NCBI GenBank assembly: GCA_035285005.1
Contig: JAYKIB010000093.1
Location: forward strand, 1-64,000
Reading direction: 5' to 3'
DNA: 64,000 bases
Origin: Prochlorothrix sp035285005
GTDB taxonomy: Bacteria; Cyanobacteriota; Cyanobacteriia; Prochlorotrichales; Prochlorotrichaceae
Part shown: positions 37,076-44,122 of the stretch, piece after piece
How the letters are laid out: each line of letters starts with the position of its first letter
Position numbering within the stretch: position 1 is the first letter of the stretch
Notes under the pieces: generated by a model
Databases searched by the model: none
Told to the model about the DNA's origin: nothing
Seen by the model: the letters and a program-made list of their open reading frames with translations, nothing else
Position numbers and translations under genes: made by a program

Positions 37076-37597
37076 TCAAGCCGGTAATTCCACCTTAGGG
37101 AATGAAGGCAAATCCACATGGGTGACATTGCGATTCCGCACCGCAAGACGATAGCTCACACTTTGGAGCTCAGCGTGGAGTTGGCGATTTTCGCGCTGGA
37201 GTTGGCTGACCTTCTCCTTAATCGGCACGATGCGCTCATTAAACTTCTGACGGTAGATGGTGGGGAGCTCCTGCACCACCTGCTCCAGCATTCGCGACCG
37301 ATCGGTCAGTTCCTGCACCGTTTGCCGTAATTGGTAAATTTCTGCATCCCGCTCCGACAGTTGCTCTTGGTAAAACGCCACCTGCTCCTCAACCCCTTGG
37401 AGTTGCTCCCGCAGCTTGCGCATCTCCCCCAGGTGTTGCTCTGAAAGGGCAGGACTCGGTGTGAGGTTCGTATTGCCCTTAACGAGGCGAAATAGCTCCT
37501 GGGACAGTTGCTGGACCAACTGATCTCGCATGTTCAGTTCTTCCCGCAGGCGGCTCACTTCAGCTTGCAGGGCTTGGATGTTAGGAAGTTCGACCAT
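37076..37597 (-). CDS. Conserved coiled-coil protein, function unknown
   Basis: 173 residues, almost wholly coiled coil. Two helical stretches, about 1-40 (LQAEVSRLREELNMRDQL) and 55-155 (LREQLQGVEEQVAFYQEQL ... LQRENRQLHAELQS), are split by a short NTNLTPSPAL linker. The C-terminal tail (RNVTHVDLPSFPKVELPA) is not helical. No enzymatic motif, TM segment or signal peptide is seen. Such small coiled-coil proteins are conserved in cyanobacteria, but I cannot assign a named family. The ATG at 37597 fits the first heptads and has AAGGAG-like purines about 10 bases upstream on its strand. Confidence 0.75.
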   Translation of the reverse strand: MVELPNIQALQAEVSRLREELNMRDQLVQQLSQELFRLVKGNTNLTPSPALSEQHLGEMRKLREQLQGVEEQVAFYQEQLSERDAEIYQLRQTVQELTDRSRMLEQVVQELPTIYRQKFNERIVPIKEKVSQLQRENRQLHAELQSVSYRLAVRNRNVTHVDLPSFPKVELPA

Positions 37598-38305
37598 GGT
37601 GTGTGTTGGCTCCTTATATTTCAGATCTGATCGGGCAGGAGAGCGGTGGTGACGGACCGGTTGGTTACTGAGGGTCAGGTTGAAGCGATCGGATTTAAGC
37701 GAGTTGAGTTCAGGTGCGCCTAGGGGACTCCGATCGGGTACGCCGACCCAGTGAGACCGGGAAAAACCAGATTAATGTCCCCATGGAGGCAGGACCTAAT
37801 GGGAACAAGACCCAGGGAAAGCAAGGGATTGGGCCACCCACCGAGCCTCCCCATCCTTCCGTCCGTCACCTCGCTAAAGTTGGCCCTTACCAAGGTGTCC
37901 CCCGGGTGTCTTCCCCAGGTGTCCCCCCCCAAGTGCCCCTCAGTATAGGAGGGTTTGGTTTTTTTGGCAGATTTCCCCGAGGAGGAAGACGGGAGTAGGT
38001 GCGATGCTCCCCAAATCCCCCTAGGAATGGAGGTCGATCGGGGGAGGTCGATCGGAGGGAACGCTAAAATTTTGTGCCATCTATAGCACAGGGATCTAAG
38101 GTTGGGCAAGTCAGACTGAGCAAGGCCGATCACCGGGTTAATCGTGGGGCTGCGGCTCCCAGGTTTTCAAAATTTTGCAGCCGGTCATGTTTTGAGCCAC
38201 TGGATGAGCCACTCAACGACTGCCATACTGGAGTTTCAGCCAGTCCCACGTTAGCCAGTCCCACGTTAGCCATCATCTACTCTAGCCATCATTATTTCAG
38301 CCGCC
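37598..38305. other. Intergenic region without recognisable gene
   Basis: 708 bases between divergent genes. It contains a C-rich stretch with a repeated GGTGTC..CCCC motif (37892-37940), and TTAGCCAGTCCCACG duplicated in tandem with CATCA-type units at 38240-38290 just before cutA. No F1-F4 repeat and no convincing open frame. Confidence 0.45.
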
Positions 38306-38686
38306 ATGACCCCAGCCGTTCCCCAACCTGCCGCCCAGCCTTCCCCAGACGATTACGGCCTCGTCCTGACCACCGCCGCATCCGAAGCCGAAGCCCAAAC
38401 CCTAGCCCAGGCCCTCGTGACCCAGCAACTGGCGGCATGCGTTAATTTTTTCCCCATTCACTCGGTCTATACCTGGCAAGGCACCGTGGAGTCTAGCCCC
38501 GAGTGGCAGCTCTATATAAAGACACGCCGCTCTCACTTTCCCGCTATTCAAACGCTCTTTACCGCAATCCACTCCTACGAAGTTCCCGAGTTGATCCTCA
38601 TCCCCCTAACGGCAGCCAGTTCACCCTATCTCCACTGGATGGCCGCCCAAACCCAAGCCGCTCCAGCCTCTACCGGCCCCGATTAA
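38306..38686 (+). CDS. cutA: Divalent-cation tolerance protein CutA
   Basis: 126 residues. CutA1 forms stable trimers with a PII-like ferredoxin fold; despite its name the role in metal tolerance is weakly supported. Key stretches: YGLVLTTAASEAEAQTLAQALVTQQLAACVNFFPIHSVYTWQGTVESSPEWQLYIKTR (residues about 17-74) and SYEVPELILIPLTAASSPYLHWM. The Cys in AACVN and the WQG turn are family marks. A short Pro/Ala-rich lead (residues 1-15) precedes the fold. Start ATG at 38306 follows a CC-rich stretch without a strong ribosome site. Single gene. Confidence 0.95.
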   Translation: MTPAVPQPAAQPSPDDYGLVLTTAASEAEAQTLAQALVTQQLAACVNFFPIHSVYTWQGTVESSPEWQLYIKTRRSHFPAIQTLFTAIHSYEVPELILIPLTAASSPYLHWMAAQTQAAPASTGPD

Positions 38687-38758
38687 CCGCAGTGAGCGGC
38701 TGTGCCGCTCAACACCCCCCTAAACCTGACCTAGGCAACCTCCCCAACACTTATATTT

Positions 38759-38845
38759 GGGCACCTCGATTAATTGTGGCCTGCGGCCACAATCAGGATT
38801 ATGCCGTGGACATCGTGGTAGACATTTGAATTAATCGGGATGCCC
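38759..38845. repeat. F1 repeat with shortened hairpin
   Basis: GGGCACCTCGATTAATT, a reduced hairpin GTGGCCTGCGGCCAC, GAATTAATCGGGATGCCC. The core CGGCGAAGCCG found in most copies is missing. Confidence 0.75.
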
Positions 38846-38859
38846 TTTTGATCCCTTCA

Positions 38860-39061
38860 GGGCACCTCAATTAATTGTGGAGGGCGGCGAAGCCGCCCTC
38901 CACAACCCTGATTCCTACGGGCACCTCGATTAATTGTGGCCTGCGGCTTCGCCGCAGGCCACAACCCTAATTCTTACGTAGGTCACTGGACAAGAACTGT
39001 GATTTTTCGAGGTGCCCCTACGTGGATCAATGGGCGAAAATTTGGATTTTTCGAGGTGCCC
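38860..39061. repeat. F1 repeat (outer) carrying an inserted F1 repeat (inner)
   Basis: Outer copy: 38860-38918 plus 39018-39061, flanked by TTCA on each side. Inner copy: 38919-39017, GGGCACCTCGATTAATTG, hairpin GGCCTGCGGCTTCGCCGCAGGCC, TTTTTCGAGGTGCCC, flanked by CTAC on each side. Removing the inner copy and one CTAC restores an intact outer element. Confidence 0.88.
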
Positions 39062-39236
39062 TTCAATTTTACGGGAGCGATCCCCGGGACTTGAATCAGT
39101 CGAGACACCCCAAAGTTTGTGAAATATTGCCTTTGTTAAAGTTTCGTAAATTTTATTTTGAGCAAAAATTGGCCCAAAACCTTACCCTGCAAAGGCTACA
39201 GCGATTTACAGCCCGAACATCTATCGTCTCGATCGG

Positions 39237-39271
39237 TTGACACCTAGACGCGAAACGGTAACAATGGCTAC
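39237..39271 (+). promoter_or_regulatory. Promoter overlapped by an NtcA site
   Basis: A -35 box TTGACA (39237-39242) and a -10 AACAAT (39260-39265) with 17-base spacing. The perfect NtcA palindrome GTA-N8-TAC (39258-39271) covers the -10 box and the expected start of transcription. A site at this place is known to repress (as for the gif genes of Synechocystis), rather than activate. The first glutamine riboswitch starts about 12 bases further on. Confidence 0.7.
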
Positions 39272-39285
39272 AGAGCAAAGAAAAA

Positions 39286-39364
39286 CGTTCATCCCCGCTG
39301 AGTCCGGAACGACTTCTCTCCCGGAATGCTGGGGACGGAAGTAGGGAGATATCCCGAAGGAACG
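39286..39364 (+). promoter_or_regulatory. Glutamine riboswitch (glnA / downstream-peptide type) 1
   Basis: P1 is closed by CGTTC (39286-39290) and GAACG (39360-39364). CATCCCC pairs with GGGGA, and the conserved core GGACGGAAGTAGG (39333-39345) and CCGAAGGAACGCGC follow, as in the family consensus. Between them is an extra stem TCCGG / CCGGA. The element ends 47 bases before the small DUF4278 gene. In this class, glutamine binding turns expression on in the gifB example. Confidence 0.85.
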
Positions 39365-39411
39365 CGCATCAGATCCCTAAACATCTGAATCGTGTGTTCA
39401 AGGAGAACATT

Positions 39412-39582
39412 ATGCGCATGACCTATCGCGGCGTAAGTTACGAACAAAACGCTCCTGCTGTAGAAGTTAAAGAAGCACAAAAAGTCGGGCATTATCGAGG
39501 TCAGGAATTACACTTCCACTCCCTTCTCGCTCAGCCCGTATTGCAACCCACTTTTCATCTCGTTTATCGGGGCATTGGCTAA
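39412..39582 (+). CDS. Small DUF4278 protein (PirA-like), glutamine-riboswitch controlled
   Basis: 56 residues: MRMTYRGVSYEQNAPAVEV, then GHYRGQELHFHS and a closing LVYRGIG. This is a bare DUF4278 domain, with the YRG turn seen at both ends. Ribosome site AGGAG lies six bases before the ATG; a second ATG two codons on is possible. It is the 'downstream peptide' of the first riboswitch and its promoter has an NtcA site. The PII-interacting regulator PirA of Synechocystis (51 residues) is similar in size and in NtcA-linked nitrogen control; I believe, without being able to check, that it has this same domain. If so, this protein would bind PII and tune arginine synthesis. The role is inferred from context. 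Confidence 0.75.
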   Translation: MRMTYRGVSYEQNAPAVEVKEAQKVGHYRGQELHFHSLLAQPVLQPTFHLVYRGIG

Positions 39583-39694
39583 TAACAGTGAGCTAGCCCG
39601 TTATTGAAGTGACTGAAATCCCTGAGCTGGATGCAGTTAGCCCTTGTGAAGCCTATAAAGCTTTAACCTTCTTCAATATCCATTTTGACTCAAT

Positions 39695-39758
39695 CGTTCA
39701 TCCTGCTTGTACCGTGACGGACAGTAGGACGGAAGTAAGGAGAAATCCTGAAGGAACG
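39695..39758 (+). promoter_or_regulatory. Glutamine riboswitch (glnA / downstream-peptide type) 2
   Basis: CGTTC (39695-39699) and GAACG (39754-39758) close P1. ATCCTGCT pairs in part with AGTAGGA, and the core AGGACGGAAGTAAGG, then TCCTGAAGGAACGCGC, follows the consensus and closely matches riboswitch 1. A TATAAA (39654-39659) upstream may be the -10 of a separate promoter. It ends 46 bases before the IF17-like gene, the same distance as in copy 1. Confidence 0.85.
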
Positions 39759-39804
39759 CGCCTCTCTCTCACTACACATGACTGAATGATTTGGAGGCGA
39801 AACC

Positions 39805-40245
39805 ATGAAAATGACCTATCGCGGTATTTCTTACGACTACACTCCCCCCGCTGTTGAAACCAAGCAAGGTGACTTGGTAGGCCGTTATCGGGGTCTGGAC
39901 TGGCGCTTCTGCGGTGGAGCCAAGTCCTATGTTCAACAACCCTCTTTGGATTTGGTCTATCGCGGCGTTGCGTACAACACTCAGCAGAAGGCTGTGGACG
40001 CTCCCGAGACCGATCGCACTGTAGCTCCCGTGCCCGCTCTGGCTGCCACCACCGATCGCGCTCGCCAGTTGGTTGTGAACCACCAGGTTGCGATTAAAAA
40101 GCGCCAGCAAGCGATGCTGACCCGCTTGGCCGCTGAGGTGGGTTTGACCACCCGTGATGCTGGTAGCTACTGGAACCGCATCCAAGGTAAGGTTCATCCC
40201 TCTTTCCGGAGCAGCTACGATCGCAGCCGTGTTGCCATGAGCTAA
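39805..40245 (+). CDS. gifB: Glutamine synthetase inactivating factor IF17-like, with DUF4278 N-domain
   Basis: 146 residues, close to the 149 of Synechocystis IF17. Residues 1-60 are a DUF4278 domain (MKMTYRGISYDYTPPAVET ... LDLVYRGVAY) like the small gene upstream. Residues 83-146 (TDRARQLVVNHQVAIKKRQQ, then MLTRLAAEVGL, YWNRIQGKVHPSF, SSYDRSRVAMS) are basic and match the IF7/IF17 inhibitor domain, which binds and blocks glutamine synthetase when ammonium is plentiful. The Arg residues that IF proteins use are present (RARQ, KKRQQ, YDRSR). The ribosome site GGAGG is seven bases before the ATG. Expression should rise with glutamine through riboswitch 2. A glutaminase gene follows 0.7 kb downstream on the same strand. 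Confidence 0.85.
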   Translation: MKMTYRGISYDYTPPAVETKQGDLVGRYRGLDWRFCGGAKSYVQQPSLDLVYRGVAYNTQQKAVDAPETDRTVAPVPALAATTDRARQLVVNHQVAIKKRQQAMLTRLAAEVGLTTRDAGSYWNRIQGKVHPSFRSSYDRSRVAMS

Positions 40246-40268
40246 GGCTCTAATGGGATAAAGCCGAT

Positions 40269-40290
40269 GAGGCTGTAATACATCAGCCTC
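40269..40290 (+). other. Hairpin after gifB
   Basis: GAGGCTG / CAGCCTC, seven perfect pairs and an eight-base loop, 24 bases past the stop. No T-run follows, because an F1 repeat begins three bases later. It may be a terminator stem cut from its T-run, or a processing signal. Confidence 0.4.
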
Positions 40291-40292
40291 TA

Positions 40293-40392
40293 GGGCACCT
40301 CGATTCATTGGGTTGCACGGCTTTGCCGCGCAACCCAACCCTAATTCTGCCGTGGGTACTGCGGTGAAAATCTGTATTAATCGAGGTGTCCC
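40293..40392. repeat. F1 repeat, intact copy
   Basis: GGGCACCTCGATTCATTG, hairpin GGGTTGCACGGCTTTGCCGC.GCAACCC (with a compensated G-C/A-T change near the loop), GTATTAATCGAGGTGTCC. CTA(G) flanks both sides. Confidence 0.85.
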
Positions 40393-40444
40393 CTAGACAG
40401 TGAACTAATGATCTGCCCTACAACTATCAGTAAAGTTTGCCCAG

Positions 40445-40471
40445 AAACCCTCGCGAGCCGAGGGTTTTTTT
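40445..40471 (+). terminator. Intrinsic terminator downstream of gifB
   Basis: Stem AAACCCTCG / CGAGGGTTT with loop CGAGC, followed directly by a run of seven T. It lies 200 bases past gifB, after the inserted F1 copy, and probably ends that transcript. Confidence 0.8.
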
Positions 40472-40493
40472 GTGGGGTGCATCCGGTTTTGGC

Positions 40494-40668
40494 AGCCCTC
40501 ACCCTAAATCCCTCTCCCAAAGAGGAAGAGGAACTTTAGTCCTATTCCCCTTCTCCCAGCTTAGGAGAAGCGATGTCCTGAGCGCAGTCGAACGGGCGAT
40601 GTCCTGAGCTGAGAGAAGGAGGCCCGGGGATGGGGGCCAAACCCGCCAAAGTGAGAGGCACCCCTGGT
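40494..40668. repeat. Imperfect inverted repeat of the CCCTCACCC..AAATCCCTCTCCC type
   Basis: Starts GCCCTCACCCTAAATCCCTC. The middle GGAGAAGCGATGTCCTGAGC is followed by a second GCGATGTCCTGAGC copy, and GAGAAGGAGG mirrors the start. I recall sequences of this sort as dispersed repeats in many cyanobacteria. Only one copy is in the window. Confidence 0.5.
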
Positions 40669-40806
40669 TGACTGACAACAAGTTCTGCATTGGGCGCGAA
40701 AACCGCGCCCCTACCAGACGTTTGGGATCCTAGGGGTTAGATTGCCTGAACCGCACTCCATGCCTGGATTTAGCTCACTTTTGCCAGTCAGCTAGAAGGC
40801 ACCCTC

Positions 40807-40880
40807 GGGCACCTCGATTAGTTGTGGCAGGCGGCTTCGCCGCCTGCCACAATCCTGATTCTGCCGTGGGCACTGCAATC
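40807..40880. repeat. F1 repeat, right end missing
   Basis: GGGCACCTCGATTAGTTG, hairpin TGTGGCAGGCGGCTTCGCCGCCTGCCACA (written here in parts: arms TGTGGCAGGCGG / CCGCCTGCCACA), then CCTGATTCTGCCGTGGGCACTG, after which the match stops. It sits in the gap before the glutaminase gene. Confidence 0.75.
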
Positions 40881-40961
40881 GTGGCTACCCCGGATGTCCA
40901 GCGGGTCCTAGTGGTTTAGAGTAGGGATTGAGACTCTCCTGGCTCTCTCGCTTGGAAATTT

Positions 40962-41876
40962 ATGATTACCCTACAGACTCTCCACCCCCAGACCCTTGCA
41001 GCTGCGTTTGACAAAGCCCAAAGTCGATCGACCTTGGGGCACGTTGCCGATCGCATCCCCTACCTGGGCCAACAGAATCCCCAAACATTCGGAGCGATCG
41101 TAATCGATAGCACCGGGGTGCAGTGGAACCGGGGACGCACCGAGGGGCCGATCGCCTTGATGAGTGTGATGAAGCCGTTTCTGCTGTTGTATTTGTTGGA
41201 GATTGAGGGCGCGGCAGTGGTGGGCCGCTGGGTCGATTATCGTGCGTCGGCCCTACCGTTTAATTCCGTGACCCAACTCCAGGCCGATGGGGGACGACCC
41301 CGGAACCCCATGATTAATAGTGGAGCCATGACCCTCGCGGATAAGGTGCCCGGGAAGACCGGAGCCGATCGGTGCGCAGCCTTCTGCCAGTGGCTCAACC
41401 AGCGGGCCGGGACACAGTACCGTTTGAATCAGGCGCTACTGGACTCGGTGCATCAGGTGGGTCGGGAGCCCAACTTGGCGTTGTTGGAGGTGCTGACGGC
41501 GGCGGGGAATCTGGACCAGCCCTCGGTGGCGATCGACACCTATGAGCAAGTGTGCTGTCTCAGCAGCAGTTTAGAAGATTTAGCCAAACTGGGACGGCTG
41601 TTAGCATTGCCCCACCCGGCCCTGAAGCCCACCAATCAGGACCAGGTCAACCAAGTGTTGCGCACCTGTGGTCTCTACGAGGCTTCATCCATGTGGACGC
41701 GGCGGATTGGCTTGCCGATGAAGTCGGGCATTAGTGGAGCCCTGGTGATGGTGATGCCGGGAGAAGGGGCGATCGCCTGCTATGGTCCAGCCCTGGACGA
41801 TCGGGGAAATTCGATCGCCGCATTGACGTTTTTGGAACTGCTGGCCCAGGCCGGTCGATCGGCCTGGGGAGCGTAA
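40962..41876 (+). CDS. glsA: Glutaminase (divergent GlsA family)
   Basis: 304 residues with the serine-dependent beta-lactamase-like glutaminase fold, which converts glutamine to glutamate and ammonia. The S-x-x-K pair is S68-V-M-K71 (ALMSVMKPFLLLYLL). RPRNPMINSGAM (112-122) is the substrate loop. IDTYEQVCCLSSSLEDLAKLGRLLA and GLPMKSGISGALVMVMPGEGAIACYGPALDDRGNS fit the C-terminal half. The stretch where most GlsA proteins have SE...RN reads SVHQVGREPNLAL, so two usual active-site positions seem changed; activity is likely but not assured. Its place just after the glutamine-riboswitch genes is suggestive, though a terminator and repeats lie between them. Confidence 0.82.
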   Translation: MITLQTLHPQTLAAAFDKAQSRSTLGHVADRIPYLGQQNPQTFGAIVIDSTGVQWNRGRTEGPIALMSVMKPFLLLYLLEIEGAAVVGRWVDYRASALPFNSVTQLQADGGRPRNPMINSGAMTLADKVPGKTGADRCAAFCQWLNQRAGTQYRLNQALLDSVHQVGREPNLALLEVLTAAGNLDQPSVAIDTYEQVCCLSSSLEDLAKLGRLLALPHPALKPTNQDQVNQVLRTCGLYEASSMWTRRIGLPMKSGISGALVMVMPGEGAIACYGPALDDRGNSIAALTFLELLAQAGRSAWGA

Positions 41877-41892
41877 GAACGAGGGTTACGGG

Positions 41893-43326
41893 TCAGATTT
41901 CAGATGACTCCTGAGCTCCTGGGGGGGAGGCCACAGAAGTAGATGCTAGGGGAACACCTTGGCCCCCTTGGGGAGGTTGGTAGTAACTGGCGATCAGCGC
42001 GATCGAAAGCCACCAGAGCGTATTAATTTGGGGACGGTACCAGACCGTGTCCACCAGACCATGGCCCAGCATCCCAATGCTCGTAGCGATCGCCGCTAGG
42101 AGCCAGTAGCCTTGACGATCGCCCATGTGCCGCAGCCGCTGGATTGCACCCCAGCCCTGGGTCCAGGCCGTTGCCAGCATCCACAAAAATGCCGTAAGGC
42201 CCACAAACCCAGTTTCCACCGCCAGTTCCAAAATGACCGAGTAGGCACTGAGGGCGGTGTAGCGGGGGCGTTGATACAGGGGATAGATCTGGTTGAAAGC
42301 ATCGTTACCGGGACCAATGCCCAAAATCGGTCGATCGCGGATCATATCCACCACGGCGGCCCAGACATTCATCCGAAAGTTATTGCTACTGTCGGCCCGA
42401 CCGGCAAAGATACTGGCAACCCGGAGTCGTAACGGTTCCACGGTCAGCACCATTACCAGTCCCAAGCCCACTAGGAGACCCAGGGCAATGGGAATGGCCC
42501 AGGTTTGCCAGAAGGCAGACCAATGGCGGCTCCACCAATAGACCAACAGGAGGGTGAGCACAAGGCCGCCCAGCACTAAACCAATCCAGGCTCCCCGACT
42601 GAGGGTGAGGGCAATGCACTGGAGGTTAATCCCGGTCATGAAGACGGCTAAAGCCTTGCAGCCCCAGCCTTCCCAGGCAAAAATAGCCACACCACTGAGG
42701 AAAACGGCAGGAATGAGGTAACCGCCGAGGAGGTTCGGGTTCCCCAGGTAGCTGTAGACGCGGGTACTGTCGGCAAGGGGAGAGGTGGGATCCACCCAGG
42801 TGGCCAGGGCCGTAGCGCCCAGGAACCATTGGCGAATACCGTAGGCGCTGATGATAAGGGCCGTGAGCAGATAGACAGCGACCAGAATTTGGCGTAGACG
42901 GGCCGATCGGAGCACCCGCGCCATAAGGCCAAAGAAGATTAAATAGAGGGTGAGTTTAATCCAGCCCTCGATCGCCGCCGATCGCACGGGGGAGAATTGG
43001 GTGGCGACGGTGGCGATACCCCAATACAGGGTGACAAGCAGGTGGATGGGGGTCAGTCCTTGGCCCGGTCGATCGGTGAGGCCCAGCAGCACCCAGAAGG
43101 CGGCGATCGCCAGCAGAAAAAGTCCCGTAAGACTATTGGGGATAAAGGGGTTCAGGACAAAAACCAGGGAAATAAAGACAAGGCCAAGGGGATCAGCCCA
43201 TTGCAGCAGGATACTTCCCGATCGCCAGGGTTCAAAGCTGCTAATCACCCGATAGAGAAAACTGCGCCTTGCCCAGTCGGTCAGCATGACCTGGGAAAAG
43301 GTTACCGATTGCCAGACCTGATCCAT
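41893..43326 (-). CDS. ictB: IctB family protein (O-antigen ligase-like membrane protein)
   Basis: 477 residues with ten or more TM helices. It matches the cyanobacterial IctB group: WADPLGLVFISLVFVLNPFIPN, the conserved YSYLGNPNLLGGYLIP loop, LTLSRGAWIG and RPILGIGPGNDAFNQIYP. IctB was first described as helping inorganic carbon accumulation, but the fold is that of Wzy/WaaL O-antigen polymerase/ligase, and the true role is disputed. Start ATG at 43326 (MDQVWQSVTFSQV) is preferred; an in-frame ATG at 43359 would add 11 residues. No promoter is evident in the 88-base gap to mtnB upstream, which is on the same strand, so the two may be co-transcribed. Confidence 0.9.
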   Translation of the reverse strand: MDQVWQSVTFSQVMLTDWARRSFLYRVISSFEPWRSGSILLQWADPLGLVFISLVFVLNPFIPNSLTGLFLLAIAAFWVLLGLTDRPGQGLTPIHLLVTLYWGIATVATQFSPVRSAAIEGWIKLTLYLIFFGLMARVLRSARLRQILVAVYLLTALIISAYGIRQWFLGATALATWVDPTSPLADSTRVYSYLGNPNLLGGYLIPAVFLSGVAIFAWEGWGCKALAVFMTGINLQCIALTLSRGAWIGLVLGGLVLTLLLVYWWSRHWSAFWQTWAIPIALGLLVGLGLVMVLTVEPLRLRVASIFAGRADSSNNFRMNVWAAVVDMIRDRPILGIGPGNDAFNQIYPLYQRPRYTALSAYSVILELAVETGFVGLTAFLWMLATAWTQGWGAIQRLRHMGDRQGYWLLAAIATSIGMLGHGLVDTVWYRPQINTLWWLSIALIASYYQPPQGGQGVPLASTSVASPPGAQESSEI

Positions 43327-43414
43327 AACGAAGAATGCTCCTGCGCTACTGTCCTGCATTAATGTTCTGCCCTAATGTTCCGGGGTGAGCCATGCCACCC
43401 CGCTCAACTCTGGA

Positions 43415-44065
43415 TTATCGATGACGGCGATATTCCACCTCAAAAAGAAACTCCAGGATTTCCAGATGGCGACGGGCCTGAAACAAACTGGCCCCCCAGG
43501 TGTAGAGACCATGACCCGCCAGCAGAATACCGTAGGGAACCGGCGTTGCCCCCAACAGGGGTTGCACCTGATGGCTCACCTGGGCCATATCCTGATGGTT
43601 GGGCAGAATCGGGATTTTTACCGTAGTCTCGTGGGTTTTAATTCCCTCAAGGCCCTTGAGCATTTCATAACCCCCGATCGCGACGGCTCCCTGGGAGAGA
43701 TCACGCTGGGAAATCAGCGTATTGAAGACAGTATGGGTGTGGAGGACGGCTTTGGCTCCGGTGGCCTGGACGATCGCGAGGTGGAGCTGGGTTTCTGCCG
43801 AGGCATTGCCGCGACCGTCGATCACCTGCCCCGTGGCATTCACGGTAATCAAATCTGCGGGTTCCACCAGGCCCTTATCCACGCCGCTGGGAGCCATCAG
43901 CAGGGTGAGGGGATCGGGCTCTAGGACCGCACTAAAGTTGCCACCGGTGCCCGTGGCCCAACCCTTGCCATGGATATCCCGAATCACCCAGGCCAAGGCT
44001 TCCCGGCGATCGACACTATATAAGGGACAGGCTGGAGCGGGTGCATGGGGAGAAGGGGGTGTCAT
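43415..44065 (-). CDS. mtnB: Methylthioribulose-1-phosphate dehydratase
   Basis: 216 residues, class II aldolase fold, a zinc enzyme of the methionine salvage pathway. GWATGTGGNFSA (phosphate site), MAPSGVDKGLV, SAETQLHLAIVQATGAKAVLHTHTVFNTLIS with metal-binding His-Thr-His, and GILLAGHGLYTWG with the third His are all present. The N-terminal 15 residues (Pro/Ala-rich) precede the fold. Other salvage genes are not next to it. On the same strand as, and just upstream of, ictB. Complete. Confidence 0.93.
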   Translation of the reverse strand: MTPPSPHAPAPACPLYSVDRREALAWVIRDIHGKGWATGTGGNFSAVLEPDPLTLLMAPSGVDKGLVEPADLITVNATGQVIDGRGNASAETQLHLAIVQATGAKAVLHTHTVFNTLISQRDLSQGAVAIGGYEMLKGLEGIKTHETTVKIPILPNHQDMAQVSHQVQPLLGATPVPYGILLAGHGLYTWGASLFQARRHLEILEFLFEVEYRRHR

Positions 44066-44122
44066 TGGACCATCACAAGCGTAGAGATTGACCGATGGAA
44101 AATGTGAGGGGCTGCCATCACC

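Noticed and set aside
39772..40338. 188-codon minus-strand frame opposite gifB
   Set aside because: It starts inside an F1 repeat and mirrors the IF17-like gene, which has a clear ribosome site and riboswitch.
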